Program-made: the position numbers and the translations under genes | Part shown: positions 8,708-16,836 of the stretch, in pieces | How the letters are laid out: the number at the start of each line of letters is the position of its first letter | Numbering within the stretch: the stretch's first letter is position 1 | The notes under the pieces: model-generated | Told to the model about the DNA's origin: nothing | Database searches by the model: none | What the model saw: only the letters and a program-made list of their open reading frames with translations | Origin: Microbacterium sp. MYb54 | Lineage (GTDB): Bacteria; Actinomycetota; Actinomycetes; Actinomycetales; Microbacteriaceae | Direction: 5' to 3' | NCBI RefSeq assembly: GCF_002979515.1 | Contig: NZ_PCPA01000001.1 | Location: forward strand, 372,001 to 436,000 | Length of the DNA: 64,000 nt

Positions 8708-9633
8708 GCGCCCGGAAGCGTGTTCGTCGGGCCCTGGCCCGGCTTCGGGGTGAACGCGCTGCCGATGCCCTTCAGCGCCTCGGTGAGCTCGCTCGGAATG
8801 ATCCACAGCTTGTTGGACTGGCCCTCGCTGATCTTCGGCAGCATCTGAAGGTACTGGTACGCGAGGAGCTTGTCGTCAGGCGCTCCCTGGTGGATGGCGC
8901 TGAAGACGTTCTGAATAGCCTCGGCCTCACCCTGCGCGCGAAGAACGGCAGCCTGCTTGTCACCCTCGGCACGGAGGATCTCGGCCTGTCGAGCACCCTC
9001 GGCCTCGAGGATCGCCGACTGCTTGGTTCCTTCGGCGGTGAGAATGGCCGCTCGACGGTCACGCTCGGCACGCATCTGCTTCTCCATGGAGTCCTGGATG
9101 GAGACAGGCGGATCGATCGCCTTGAGCTCCACGCGACCGACACGGATTCCCCATTTGCCGGTCGCCTCGTCGAGCACCACACGCAGCTGGCCGTTGATGT
9201 TGTCACGGCTCGTGAGCGCCTCTTCGAGGTTGAGACCACCGACGACGTTGCGAAGCGTGGTGGTGGTGAGCTGCTCGACGGCGCCGAGGTAGTTCGCGAT
9301 CTCGTACGTCGCGGCACGCGCATCGGTCACCTGGAAGTAGACCACGGTGTCGATCGAGACCACGAGGTTGTCCTCGGTGATCACGGGCTGCGGCGGGAAG
9401 GAGACGACCTGCTCGCGCATGTCGATCAAGGGGCGCAGCCGATCGATGAACGGGACGAGCACGTTCAGGCCGGGGGTCAAGGTCTTGTGATAGCGCCCGA
9501 GACGCTCCACGACACCTGCGGTCGCCTGCGGGATGATGCGGATCGCGCGGGCAACCGTGACCACCACGAAGATGATGATCGCGATCACGAGGATCCACAG
9601 GATCGCGGTGGGGATGAACGATGCGTCGTTCAC
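8704..9633 (-). CDS. SPFH/stomatin-like membrane scaffold protein
   Basis: A 309-residue protein with one N-terminal membrane helix (about 8-28), then a Band-7/SPFH domain starting IPQATAGVVERLGRY (about 33-200) and an alanine/glutamate-rich coiled coil (ERDRRAAILTAEG and following repeats, about 195-250). Such proteins form oligomeric membrane scaffolds and are usually encoded with an NfeD partner, which lies 9 bp upstream here. The substrate or client is unknown. Downstream GDPD overlaps by 4 bp, so all three genes probably form one operon for membrane homeostasis. Confidence 0.92.
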   Translation of the reverse strand: MNDASFIPTAILWILVIAIIIFVVVTVARAIRIIPQATAGVVERLGRYHKTLTPGLNVLVPFIDRLRPLIDMREQVVSFPPQPVITEDNLVVSIDTVVYFQVTDARAATYEIANYLGAVEQLTTTTLRNVVGGLNLEEALTSRDNINGQLRVVLDEATGKWGIRVGRVELKAIDPPVSIQDSMEKQMRAERDRRAAILTAEGTKQSAILEAEGARQAEILRAEGDKQAAVLRAQGEAEAIQNVFSAIHQGAPDDKLLAYQYLQMLPKISEGQSNKLWIIPSELTEALKGIGSAFTPKPGQGPTNTLPGA

Positions 9634-9642
9634 GGAGTTCTC

Positions 9643-10116
9643 CTAGTCGTTTACGGGACGGACGATGGCGGTGGCGCCGTTGATCGCGCTCACGGCAACC
9701 GGGGCACCCTGCGGGATCGGAACGGGGGTGGCGGCGCGTGCGGTCCAGGTGTCGCCGTTGGCGAGCTTGACCTGACCGGAGATCTGAGTGATCTCATGCA
9801 GCGCGATGCCGCGCAGATCGACGAGCGCGTCGACGTTGGACTTGGTGGGGTCTTCGCCGCGCCGCAATCGCTTGAGCAGCGGCGGGCGCAGGAACAGGAT
9901 GAACAGCGCGGCGGCGGCCGCAGCGATGATCACCTGCAGCCAGACCGGGACGCCGATCAGATCGGTGACGAGACCTACGACGCTGCCGAAGCTCAGCATG
10001 AGGAAGGTGAAGTCCAGCGAGAGCATCTCGATGACGAGGAAGACGGCGATCAGGACCAGCCAGCCGATCCAAGCCCATTGGTCGATGAACGTGACGAATG
10101 TCGCGAAGTTGTCCAT
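9643..10116 (-). CDS. NfeD-family membrane protein
   Basis: A 157-residue protein with three or so hydrophobic helices (about 14-85) followed by a small OB-fold, NfeD C-terminal domain (about 95-157: ALVDLRGIALHEITQISGQV). NfeD proteins partner SPFH proteins, here encoded directly downstream. This is the short NfeD form without a serine protease domain. A strong ribosome binding site, AAAGGAGG, precedes the ATG at 10116. It heads the NfeD-SPFH-GDPD operon and is divergent from the SDR gene. Confidence 0.9.
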   Translation of the reverse strand: MDNFATFVTFIDQWAWIGWLVLIAVFLVIEMLSLDFTFLMLSFGSVVGLVTDLIGVPVWLQVIIAAAAAALFILFLRPPLLKRLRRGEDPTKSNVDALVDLRGIALHEITQISGQVKLANGDTWTARAATPVPIPQGAPVAVSAINGATAIVRPVND

Positions 10117-10238
10117 GCGGCCTCCTTTGTGGTCAACGTATCACGCGGGGGACCACCGATCCCGGCGCCACAGCGCGTGCTTGGTAGTGTGTGAGGGCCG
10201 TGCGATCACGGCTTTTTCACGCATCATGAGGAGTCACC
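10117..10238. promoter_or_regulatory. Divergent intergenic region between nfeD and the SDR gene
   Basis: 122 bp holding the control signals of both genes. On the plus strand TAGTGT at 10185-10190 is a possible -10 box for the SDR gene. The GC hairpin and T-run at 10197-10217 is described separately. No convincing -35 box is seen on either strand. Confidence 0.4.
10197..10217 (+). terminator. Hairpin plus T-run in the SDR leader
   Basis: GCCGTG at 10197-10202 and CACGGC at 10207-10212 form a 6-bp stem with a 4-base loop, followed directly by TTTTT at 10213-10217. It looks like an intrinsic terminator but lies about 20 bp upstream of the SDR start with no plus-strand gene before it. It may be an attenuator or a 5' stabilising stem. 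Confidence 0.5.
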
Positions 10239-11003
10239 GTGACCGACGTTCTTCCCGCAGGATCCCTTGACGACAAGGTCGCCCTTGTCACCGGTTCGTC
10301 GCGGGGCATCGGTGCCGATACCGTGCGCTACCTCGCCGAGGCCGGTGCCGATGTCGTCATCAACTTCCGCAACAAGGCCCCCCGTGCGGAGAAGCTGGCC
10401 ACTCAGCTGCGCGAGCTCGGGCGCCGGGCGCTCGTGGTCGGCGCCGACCTGACGGACCCGGCGTCCGTCGCCGAGATGTTCGACGCCATTCGCGCTGAGT
10501 ACGGTCGGCTCGACGTCCTGGTCCTCAACGCTTCAGGAGGCATGGAGTCGGGGATGGCCGAGGACTACGCGCTGACCCTGAACCGCGACGCACAGCTCAA
10601 CGTCCTGAACGCGGCGACGCCGCTGCTCGGCGAAGGCGCGCGCGTCGTGTTCGTGACCAGCCACCAGGCGCACTTCATCCGCACCACGCCGACCATGCCG
10701 GAGTATGAGCCGGTCGCGCTCTCGAAGCGTGCCGGCGAGGATGCCCTTCGTGAGCTCATCCCCGGCCTCGCGGAAAAGGGAGTCGGATTCACCGTCGTCT
10801 CCGGCGACATGATCGAGGGCACCATCACCGCGACGCTGCTGGAACGAGCGAACCCCGGCGCGATCGCAGAGCGCCGCGAGTCGGCCGGCAAGCTGTACAA
10901 CGTGTCGGAGTTCGCGGCTGAGGTCGCCAAGGCCACGGTCGACCCCGTACCTGCTGACAACACGCGCCTCGTCGGCGATGTGAGCGCGTTCGTCGCCGAG
11001 TAG
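10239..11003 (+). CDS. Short-chain dehydrogenase/reductase family protein lacking the usual catalytic Tyr
   Basis: A 254-residue Rossmann-fold protein. The nucleotide-binding motif TGSSRGIG is at 18-25 and an NASG motif at 97-100, with Ser141 in the expected catalytic strand. The usual YxxxK is not intact: Lys163 is present in VALSK, but the position four residues before it is Val159; the nearest Tyr is 156. It could be a binding protein, a divergent enzyme using another residue, or a regulator. Starts with GTG preceded by GAGGAG. A stand-alone gene, divergent from nfeD and convergent with the HdeD-like gene. Confidence 0.85.
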   Translation: MTDVLPAGSLDDKVALVTGSSRGIGADTVRYLAEAGADVVINFRNKAPRAEKLATQLRELGRRALVVGADLTDPASVAEMFDAIRAEYGRLDVLVLNASGGMESGMAEDYALTLNRDAQLNVLNAATPLLGEGARVVFVTSHQAHFIRTTPTMPEYEPVALSKRAGEDALRELIPGLAEKGVGFTVVSGDMIEGTITATLLERANPGAIAERRESAGKLYNVSEFAAEVAKATVDPVPADNTRLVGDVSAFVAE

Positions 11004-11009
11004 GCGTAG

Positions 11010-11062
11010 ACACACAGATCGGCCCCGTCCTGCATCACGCTGGACGGGGCCGATCTGTGTGT
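11010..11062. terminator. Bidirectional terminator, perfect 21-bp stem
   Basis: Bases 11010-11030 are an exact reverse complement of 11042-11062 around an 11-base loop. It lies between the stops of the convergent SDR (+) and HdeD-like (-) genes, 6 and 12 bp away, so it can end transcription from both sides. Confidence 0.85.
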
Positions 11063-11074
11063 TGACGGGGTGTG

Positions 11075-11671
11075 TCAGCTCGCGGCGCCATCCTGAACCG
11101 CGGCGACGAACTCCTTCGCGTCCTTGCCGAGCGTGATGGCACGCACGATCTGGACGATTCCGAGCACGACGAGCGCGATTCCGAGCAGCAGCCAGAAAGC
11201 GAAACCGGCGATGAGCGGCGAGAACAGCACGATGATTCCCGCGATGATGCTCAGGATCGCGTACAGGAGCGTCCAGACGCGAGAACCGTCGCTACCCAGG
11301 AGGGTCAGCGCCACGACGCCGTCCACGATCCAGCTGACGCCGATGAAGATCACGACGACGAACGCGAGCGTGGCTGCAGCAGCGTTCAGGTTGAAGAACG
11401 CGATGACACCGGCTGCGATGTACAGCAGCCCGAGGACGATGTGGCCGACACGTGCCCATCCGCCCTTCGCGCTCGAGAAGATACCGAGTCCGACGTAGAC
11501 CAGACCAGCGATGATCAGGTACGAGGCGAAGATCGCCGTGACGATGACAGCGGACTTCACCGGCCAGACGAGGAGGACGATACCTGCGATCAGCGCGAGG
11601 ACACCGGCGACGGCCAGCGTGACGCGGATCGACTTGAACAAGGACTTGGCCTCGGTGAGTGGTTCAGTCAT
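11075..11671 (-). CDS. HdeD-family (DUF308) integral membrane protein
   Basis: A 198-residue protein with about six closely packed hydrophobic helices in three repeated hairpins (for example VAGVLALIAGIVLLVWP and LGIALVVLGIVQIVRAI), the DUF308/HdeD layout. E. coli HdeD is linked to acid resistance; the biochemical role of this family is unknown. AAAGGGG lies about 10 nt before the ATG. It stands alone between two strand switches. A 16-bp palindrome lies 29 bp upstream of its start. Confidence 0.85.
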   Translation of the reverse strand: MTEPLTEAKSLFKSIRVTLAVAGVLALIAGIVLLVWPVKSAVIVTAIFASYLIIAGLVYVGLGIFSSAKGGWARVGHIVLGLLYIAAGVIAFFNLNAAAATLAFVVVIFIGVSWIVDGVVALTLLGSDGSRVWTLLYAILSIIAGIIVLFSPLIAGFAFWLLLGIALVVLGIVQIVRAITLGKDAKEFVAAVQDGAAS

Positions 11672-11700
11672 GGTGGGGACCCCTTTCTGAGAAGATCCTG

Positions 11701-11716
11701 TGAGGATGCATCCTCA
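11701..11716. promoter_or_regulatory. 16-bp perfect palindrome, candidate operator
   Basis: TGAGGATGCATCCTCA is identical to its reverse complement. It lies in the divergent region between the HdeD-like gene and the AraC-family gene, so it could control either. Too short and loopless to act as a terminator. Confidence 0.45.
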
Positions 11717-11811
11717 GGGTAGCGCTCTCGCGACCCGCTGCGGGGGAGAAGCGGCCACCCGCGTTTCTCTCCGTCATGCCGCGACTTCCTGGGACATGGC
11801 ACTATCGAGAG

Positions 11812-12252
11812 GTGACAGCCGCCGACGAAGTTCGCCTCCGCGAGCTGACCGTGATGCGAAGAGTCAGGGACCGCATCGACCGGGAGTACGCGAAGCCACT
11901 CGATGTGGAGGCGCTCGCACGCGGAGTGCACATGTCGGCTGGCCATCTCAGCCGACAGTTCAAGGAAGCATATGGAGAGTCTCCGTATTCCTATCTGATG
12001 ACGCGACGGATCGAACGGGCGATGGCGCTCCTGCGCCGAGGCGACCTGACGGTGACCGAAGTGTGCTTCGAGGTCGGGTGCTCATCGCTCGGCACATTCA
12101 GCACGAGATTCTCGGAACTGGTCGGTGTCGCACCCAGCGTGTACCGTGAACGCGCCGCGAACGTCGAAGGGATTCCCTCGTTCCAGGCGAAGCAGGTAAC
12201 CAGACCGATCAGGAATCAAGAAGCGCCGCGTACCGGTGCGCACCTAACGTGA
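11812..12252 (+). CDS. AraC-family DNA-binding protein, HTH domain only
   Basis: About 146 residues, almost all of it the two-HTH AraC domain: LDVEALARGVHMSAGHLSRQF for the first helix-turn-helix and VTEVCFEVGCSSLGTFSTRF for the second. There is no N-terminal effector domain. GTG 11812 is preferred because CACTAT lies 6 nt before it as a possible leaderless promoter; ATG 11776 in the same frame is an alternative without a visible ribosome binding site. The stop overlaps the start of the VOC gene (GTGA), so regulator and putative resistance genes are co-translated. Confidence 0.85.
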   Translation: MTAADEVRLRELTVMRRVRDRIDREYAKPLDVEALARGVHMSAGHLSRQFKEAYGESPYSYLMTRRIERAMALLRRGDLTVTEVCFEVGCSSLGTFSTRFSELVGVAPSVYRERAANVEGIPSFQAKQVTRPIRNQEAPRTGAHLT

Positions 12253-12668
12253 AGACCATGAAGATCAGCATCCACTACGCATTCCTTCCGCACACCGACG
12301 CCGAGGCGGCTCTCGCGTTCTACCGCGACGCGCTCGGTTTCGAAGTGCGCAACGATGTCGGGTACGACGGTCTCCGCTGGCTCACCGTCGGGCCGGAAGG
12401 CCAGCCGGAGACGTCGATCGTGCTGCACCCGCCGGCAACCGACCCCGGCATCACCGACACCGAGCGTCAGACGATCCTCGAGCTGATCGCCAAGGGCAGC
12501 TATGCAGCTCTGACGCTGGCGAGCGATGATGTCGACGGCCTGTTCGAGCGCCTCGTCGAAGGCGGCGCCGATGTCGTCCAAGAGCCGATGGACCAGCCGT
12601 ACGGCGTTCGAGACTGCGCATTCCGCGACCCCGCAGGCAATCTGCTCCGTATCAACCAGGCCGCCTGA
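12249..12668 (+). CDS. VOC-superfamily (glyoxalase/bleomycin-resistance fold) protein
   Basis: 139 residues with two VOC beta-alpha-beta modules: ISIHYAFLPHTDAEAALAFY at the N-terminus and the typical end VRDCAFRDPAGNLLRINQ. VOC proteins include metal-dependent lyases, dioxygenases and drug-sequestering proteins; the substrate is not deducible. It is flanked by an AraC regulator (4-bp overlap) and a UvrA-like ATPase 28 bp downstream, which suggests a role in detoxification or sensing. Starts at GTG 12249, or at ATG 12258. Confidence 0.85.
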   Translation: MKTMKISIHYAFLPHTDAEAALAFYRDALGFEVRNDVGYDGLRWLTVGPEGQPETSIVLHPPATDPGITDTERQTILELIAKGSYAALTLASDDVDGLFERLVEGGADVVQEPMDQPYGVRDCAFRDPAGNLLRINQAA

Positions 12669-12696
12669 CCATCAACCGACCCTACGAAGGACGCCG

Positions 12697-15054
12697 ATGA
12701 CCGCTGACGAGCACCCCGCCGACACCCATGACCTGATTCGGGTGCAAGGCGCACGGGAGAACAACCTGAAAGATGTCAGCGTCGACATTCCGAAGCGACG
12801 CCTGACCGTGTTCACCGGCGTGTCCGGTTCGGGGAAGAGCTCGCTCGTCTTCGACACGATCGCCGCGGAGTCTCGGCGGATGATCGACGAGACTTACAGC
12901 GCTTTCGTGCAGGGCTTCATGCCGTCGGTGCCTCGGCCAGACGTCGACATCCTCGAGGGGCTTACGACCGCGATCATCGTCGATCAGGAGCGCCTCGGCG
13001 CCAACCCGCGGTCGACGGTCGGAACCGTCACCGACGCGAACGCGATGCTCCGCATCCTGTTCAGCAAGCTCGGGCAGCCGTTCATCGGCGGACCTACGGC
13101 GTTCTCGTTCAACATCCCGACGCAGAAGGCCAGCGGGGTGATGACCGGCCCCGGCGGCGAGAAGAAGATCGTGAAGGATGCGATCTATCTCGGTGGCATG
13201 TGCCCGCGATGCGAGGGCAGGGGAGCGGTGTCCGACCTCGAGCTCGCCCAGATCATCGATGAGTCCAAGTCGCTCGACGAGGGCGCCATCATGGTGCCCG
13301 GATACACCGCCGACGGGTGGATGGTGAAGGGCTTCTCGCAGTCGGGCTTCTATCCCGCTGACAAGCCGATCGCTGAGTTCAGTGACAAGCAGCGCCATCT
13401 CTTCCTCTACGGCGAGGTCACGAAGGTGAAGATCTCAGGGATCAACATGACCTACGAGGGTCTGATCCCGAAGATCACCAAGTCGATGCTGTCGAAAGAC
13501 CTCGATGCACTGCAGCCCCACATCCGGGCGTTCGTCGAGCGGGTCGCCACTTTCGCGGTCTGTCCGGAGTGCGACGGCACTCGGCTCACGGAAGGCGCGC
13601 GCTCCTCCAAGATCGAGGGCGTAAGCATCGCGGATGCATGTCGGATGCAGGTGACAGACCTCGCCGAATGGGTGCGCGGGCTGGACCTCCCAGAGGCAGG
13701 ACCGTTGCTGCAGGCGCTCAGCGCCAACCTCGATGCGTTCGTGACCCTCGGCCTCGGTTACCTCAGCCTCGAGCGCCCGTCCGGAACCCTGTCCGGGGGA
13801 GAGGCGCAGCGCATCAAGATGCTGCGTCACCTCGGGTCGTCGCTCACCGACATCACCTATGTGTTCGACGAGCCGACCATCGGGTTGCACCCGCACGACA
13901 TCCAGCGGATGAACGGGCTGCTGCTCCAGCTGCGCGACAAGGGCAATACCGTGCTGGTCGTCGAGCACAAGCCCGAGACCATCGTCATCGGCGACCACGT
14001 CGTCGACCTGGGGCCGGGTGCGGGGAGTGCCGGCGGGGAGATCTGCTTCGAGGGCACGGTCGAGGGCTTGAAGGCCAGCGGCACGAAGACCGGAGATCAC
14101 CTCGACGATCGGGCGCAGCTGAAGGATGCGGTGCGCGCGGGCACGGGAGCGATCGAGGTCCGCGGCGCGACGGCCAACAACCTGCAGGACGTCGATGTCG
14201 ACATTCCGACGGGCGTGCTCACTGTCGTGACGGGAGTGGCGGGTTCGGGTAAGAGCTCGCTCATCCACGGATCCGTTTCCAAGCGCGAGGGCGTCGTCGC
14301 TATCGACCAGGCCGCGATCAAGGGCTCTCGGCGGAGCAACCCCGCGACGTACACGGGACTTCTGGAGCCGATCCGCAAAGCCTTCGCGAAGGCGAACGGC
14401 GTCAAGCCTGCTCTGTTCAGCGCGAACTCCGAGGGAGCCTGCCCCTCCTGCAAGGGCGCTGGCGTGATCATCACCGAGCTCGGGTTTATGGACACGATCG
14501 AGACGCCCTGCGAAGACTGCGGCGGCAAGCGCTTTCAGGCGAGCGTGCTCGAATACAAGCTGGCCGGCAAGGACATCACCCAGGTTCTCGATCTTCCTGT
14601 ATCGGAGGCGAGAGTCTTCTTCAGCGACGGAGAAGCCAAGCTGCCTGCGGCCACGGCGATCCTCGGACGCATGGAAGACGTGGGCCTCGGATATCTGTCA
14701 CTCGGACAGCCGCTGTCCACCCTGTCGGGAGGCGAGCGCCAGAGGATCAAGCTCGCGATCCAGATGGGGGAGAAGGGCGATGTCTACGTTCTCGACGAGC
14801 CCACGACAGGCCTTCACCTGGCCGATGTAGACAAGATCCTCGTGTTGCTGGATCGACTCGTCGACGCGGGCAAGACGGTGATCGTGATCGAGCACCATCA
14901 GGCGGTCATGGCACACGCGGACTGGATCATCGACATCGGGCCCGGAGCCGGCCACGACGGTGGAAAGGTCGTGTTCGAGGGAACGCCGACCGATTTGGTA
15001 TCCCAAAAATCGACCCTCACGGGGGAGCACCTCGCCGAGTACGTCGGCGCTTGA
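12697..15054 (+). CDS. UvrA-like ABC ATPase, short form
   Basis: 785 residues, clearly shorter than genuine UvrA (about 950). Two ABC cassettes are present: Walker [10 protein letters not shown] at about 41-49 and GVAGSGKSS near 516-524, with signatures LSGGEAQR near 364 and LSGGERQR near 677. The C-terminal zinc module is kept (CPSC near 581, CEDC near 604). The missing length is consistent with loss of the UvrB-binding region. Relatives such as Streptomyces DrrC give resistance to DNA-intercalating drugs. Context with AraC and VOC genes supports drug resistance or DNA-lesion handling. ATG 12697 with GAAGGA upstream. Confidence 0.88.
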   Translation: MTADEHPADTHDLIRVQGARENNLKDVSVDIPKRRLTVFTGVSGSGKSSLVFDTIAAESRRMIDETYSAFVQGFMPSVPRPDVDILEGLTTAIIVDQERLGANPRSTVGTVTDANAMLRILFSKLGQPFIGGPTAFSFNIPTQKASGVMTGPGGEKKIVKDAIYLGGMCPRCEGRGAVSDLELAQIIDESKSLDEGAIMVPGYTADGWMVKGFSQSGFYPADKPIAEFSDKQRHLFLYGEVTKVKISGINMTYEGLIPKITKSMLSKDLDALQPHIRAFVERVATFAVCPECDGTRLTEGARSSKIEGVSIADACRMQVTDLAEWVRGLDLPEAGPLLQALSANLDAFVTLGLGYLSLERPSGTLSGGEAQRIKMLRHLGSSLTDITYVFDEPTIGLHPHDIQRMNGLLLQLRDKGNTVLVVEHKPETIVIGDHVVDLGPGAGSAGGEICFEGTVEGLKASGTKTGDHLDDRAQLKDAVRAGTGAIEVRGATANNLQDVDVDIPTGVLTVVTGVAGSGKSSLIHGSVSKREGVVAIDQAAIKGSRRSNPATYTGLLEPIRKAFAKANGVKPALFSANSEGACPSCKGAGVIITELGFMDTIETPCEDCGGKRFQASVLEYKLAGKDITQVLDLPVSEARVFFSDGEAKLPAATAILGRMEDVGLGYLSLGQPLSTLSGGERQRIKLAIQMGEKGDVYVLDEPTTGLHLADVDKILVLLDRLVDAGKTVIVIEHHQAVMAHADWIIDIGPGAGHDGGKVVFEGTPTDLVSQKSTLTGEHLAEYVGA

Positions 15055-15055
15055 T

Positions 15056-15096
15056 GTTTTCGGAGGGAAGCCGCGCTGCCGCATCCCTCCGAAAAC
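15056..15096. terminator. Bidirectional terminator, 13-bp stem
   Basis: GTTTTCGGAGGGA at 15056-15068 pairs perfectly with 15084-15096 around a 15-base loop. The AAAAC/GTTTT ends give a U-run in either direction. It separates the convergent UvrA-like gene (+) and methyltransferase (-). Confidence 0.85.
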
Positions 15097-15109
15097 GCTG
15101 CGGAATGCT

Positions 15110-15955
15110 TCAGTCCCGGCGGGCGATGATCGTGTACGTGCAGGGCACCAGGTCACGTTCGGTCTCCGGCCAGGCGTAGCCGCCGGGTACCTCGACCATG
15201 CGGTCGCTGAACTGCCACGGCAGGGTTCGACCTTCGTCGAAGTGAACGAGTCTGAGGCCGGCCCGGAGCAGCGCGCCGAGGATCTCGGACAGCGGGTGCG
15301 GCCACTCATACGTACGGGCATGAGCGGTGCGCCCGTCTCCTGCATAGGTGGAGTCGTCATCCCATTGCTGGGCGTGCCCGGTCGCGAAATACGGGTAACG
15401 GGTGATCAGGCCTGGGGCGTCCTCATCCAGTGCATAGAGCGCCGGATGTCCGTCACGGATGAAGAACGTGCCGCCGGGACGCAGCAGTGCCACGATCTGC
15501 GCAGCCCACCGGTCCAAGTCGTCGAGCCAGGTGATCGTCCCGATGCTCGTGTAGACGACATCGAAGTCGCCTTCCACTGCGGCACGTGCGTCGAGGACGT
15601 CGGTCTCCACCCAGGTCGCCTCGAGGCCCAGACGCGTCGCAAGGTCTCTGGCGGCACGAAGCGCGGACGGCGAGAAGTCGACGCCGGTGACCTTCGCGCC
15701 GGCGCGCGCCAGGGAGATGGTGTCGGTGCCGATGTGACATTGGAGGTGACACAGATCGAGCCCGGACAGACTTCCTGATGGAAGGAACGCAGACATCGCC
15801 TCAAGATCGTCACGCACGACGTCGCTGAGATGGCTTGGCTCGTCAAAGACGTCGAGCCCGTAGGCGTTCTCATGCAACGGGACTCGATCTTCCCAGTTCT
15901 CCTGGTTCGCGTCCCGTGCGGATTCCCAGTCGATGTCGACATTGTTTCCGTTCAC
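15110..15955 (-). CDS. Class I SAM-dependent methyltransferase
   Basis: 281 residues with a methyltransferase core. Motif I is somewhat altered (GLDLCHLQCHIGTDTISLA, about 88-106), followed by VTGVDFSPSALRAA (motif II) and DFDVVYTSIGTITWLDDL (motif IV/post II). Substrate unknown. Starts with GTG. A TAGGCT -10 box ends 6 bp before the start, which suggests a leaderless transcript, and a second possible promoter with an inverted repeat lies upstream (15992-16020). Confidence 0.85.
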   Translation of the reverse strand: MNGNNVDIDWESARDANQENWEDRVPLHENAYGLDVFDEPSHLSDVVRDDLEAMSAFLPSGSLSGLDLCHLQCHIGTDTISLARAGAKVTGVDFSPSALRAARDLATRLGLEATWVETDVLDARAAVEGDFDVVYTSIGTITWLDDLDRWAAQIVALLRPGGTFFIRDGHPALYALDEDAPGLITRYPYFATGHAQQWDDDSTYAGDGRTAHARTYEWPHPLSEILGALLRAGLRLVHFDEGRTLPWQFSDRMVEVPGGYAWPETERDLVPCTYTIIARRD

Positions 15956-15961
15956 GATGTG

Positions 15962-15967
15962 AGCCTA
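15962..15967 (-). promoter_or_regulatory. -10 box (TAGGCT) of methyltransferase gene, leaderless type
   Basis: TAGGCT on the minus strand is followed by exactly 6 bases and then the GTG start, the same arrangement as several other genes in this window. Confidence 0.5.
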
Positions 15968-15991
15968 TCGAGCGCCGCTCTCGAATCGTGA

Positions 15992-16020
15992 GCTATATCC
16001 GATAATGCACATTATGTCAG
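15992..16020 (-). promoter_or_regulatory. Second promoter candidate with inverted repeat, upstream of the methyltransferase
   Basis: On the minus strand CTGACA (16015-16020) and TATAGC (15992-15997) are separated by 17 bp, close to sigma-70 consensus. The spacer contains the inverted repeat ATAATG-TG-CATTAT (16002-16015), which could be an operator. The AT-rich stretch stands out from its GC-rich surroundings. Confidence 0.45.
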
Positions 16021-16035
16021 TTCGCATGAACGACG

Positions 16036-16800
16036 TCACTCCCCGCCGTCGAAGATCTGCTGGGCGCGGCTCACGATGTCGTCGAGTCGAGATTGCAGGT
16101 ACGGGCCGGGACATTCGGTGCCCGACCAGGTCTCCCGATGCGTGATGACATGCTCCCGGTCGATCGTGAACGACACCGGCACGCCGTCCAGACTCTTGCC
16201 ATCAAAAGTCGCGAGCCACGCGATCATCTGCGCGAGTTCTTCCAGCTGAGCGTCCGTCACGGTGTACTCAGGCGCACCCGTGGCGTTCAGAGTCTCCACT
16301 GCCACGGATCGCCAGTTCCAGTCGGCTCCGGTTGCGGACGGTTTCGCGCCGGGGCGAATCAACTCGATGACTGATCCATCATTGCGCAGATAGAAGGTCG
16401 GCGCGGACGATCGCTTGTTGCAGCGCGAGAGGAAGTCCAACTGGTCCGCCGTCGTACCGGTGTGGTGGATGACGAACCGATCGATGACCGGCGCAACCGC
16501 GTGACCGTCGCTTCCCGCGGTGTCACGATGAGCCCGGATGGTGGGGTTCGCACAGTCCGTGAACCCGAGAGGCGCTTCGAGGCCTCTCACCGCACGCGCG
16601 TATACGGGGGCATACTCCGGCAGATCTCTCGGGTTGTCCGGATCCAGGGTCGTCGTCGCGTTGTCGGGCACCGCCGAGGTCGTCGCGAGCCACACCCCCG
16701 CCGCGGTCACCGCGACACCCGTGCCCGCAGCGAGGAGGAAGCGCCGACGGGTGTGTGCCGAAGGTCCTGCGACAGGGTCGGGCGGCAGAGCGTGCGGCAT
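16036..16800 (-). CDS. Tat-exported peptidoglycan amidase (amidase_2/PGRP fold)
   Basis: 254 residues. The N-terminus has a twin-arginine signal, TRRRFLLAAG at about 17-26, followed by a hydrophobic stretch, so export by TatAC is likely. The catalytic domain (about 80-245) resembles N-acetylmuramoyl-L-alanine amidase: FVIHHTG carries a zinc-binding His and the domain ends with ITHRETWSGTECPGPYLQ, holding the second His and the metal Cys. It would cut the stem peptide from muramic acid in the wall. ATG 16800 is chosen because it places the Tat motif at a normal distance; the frame is open further upstream. Confidence 0.87.
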   Translation of the reverse strand: MPHALPPDPVAGPSAHTRRRFLLAAGTGVAVTAAGVWLATTSAVPDNATTTLDPDNPRDLPEYAPVYARAVRGLEAPLGFTDCANPTIRAHRDTAGSDGHAVAPVIDRFVIHHTGTTADQLDFLSRCNKRSSAPTFYLRNDGSVIELIRPGAKPSATGADWNWRSVAVETLNATGAPEYTVTDAQLEELAQMIAWLATFDGKSLDGVPVSFTIDREHVITHRETWSGTECPGPYLQSRLDDIVSRAQQIFDGGE

Positions 16801-16836
16801 CCGCCTATTCAACACGCGCCGGACAGGAACGGGCTG

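Noticed and set aside
8890..10194. Open frame of over 400 codons on the plus strand across the SPFH and NfeD genes
   Set aside because: Composed of highly charged repeats produced by reading the complement; both minus-strand genes are well supported.
12697..15054. Annotation as true UvrA of nucleotide excision repair
   Set aside because: The protein is about 785 residues, too short for the UvrB-binding region, and it lies in a resistance-like context. The main uvrA should be elsewhere.
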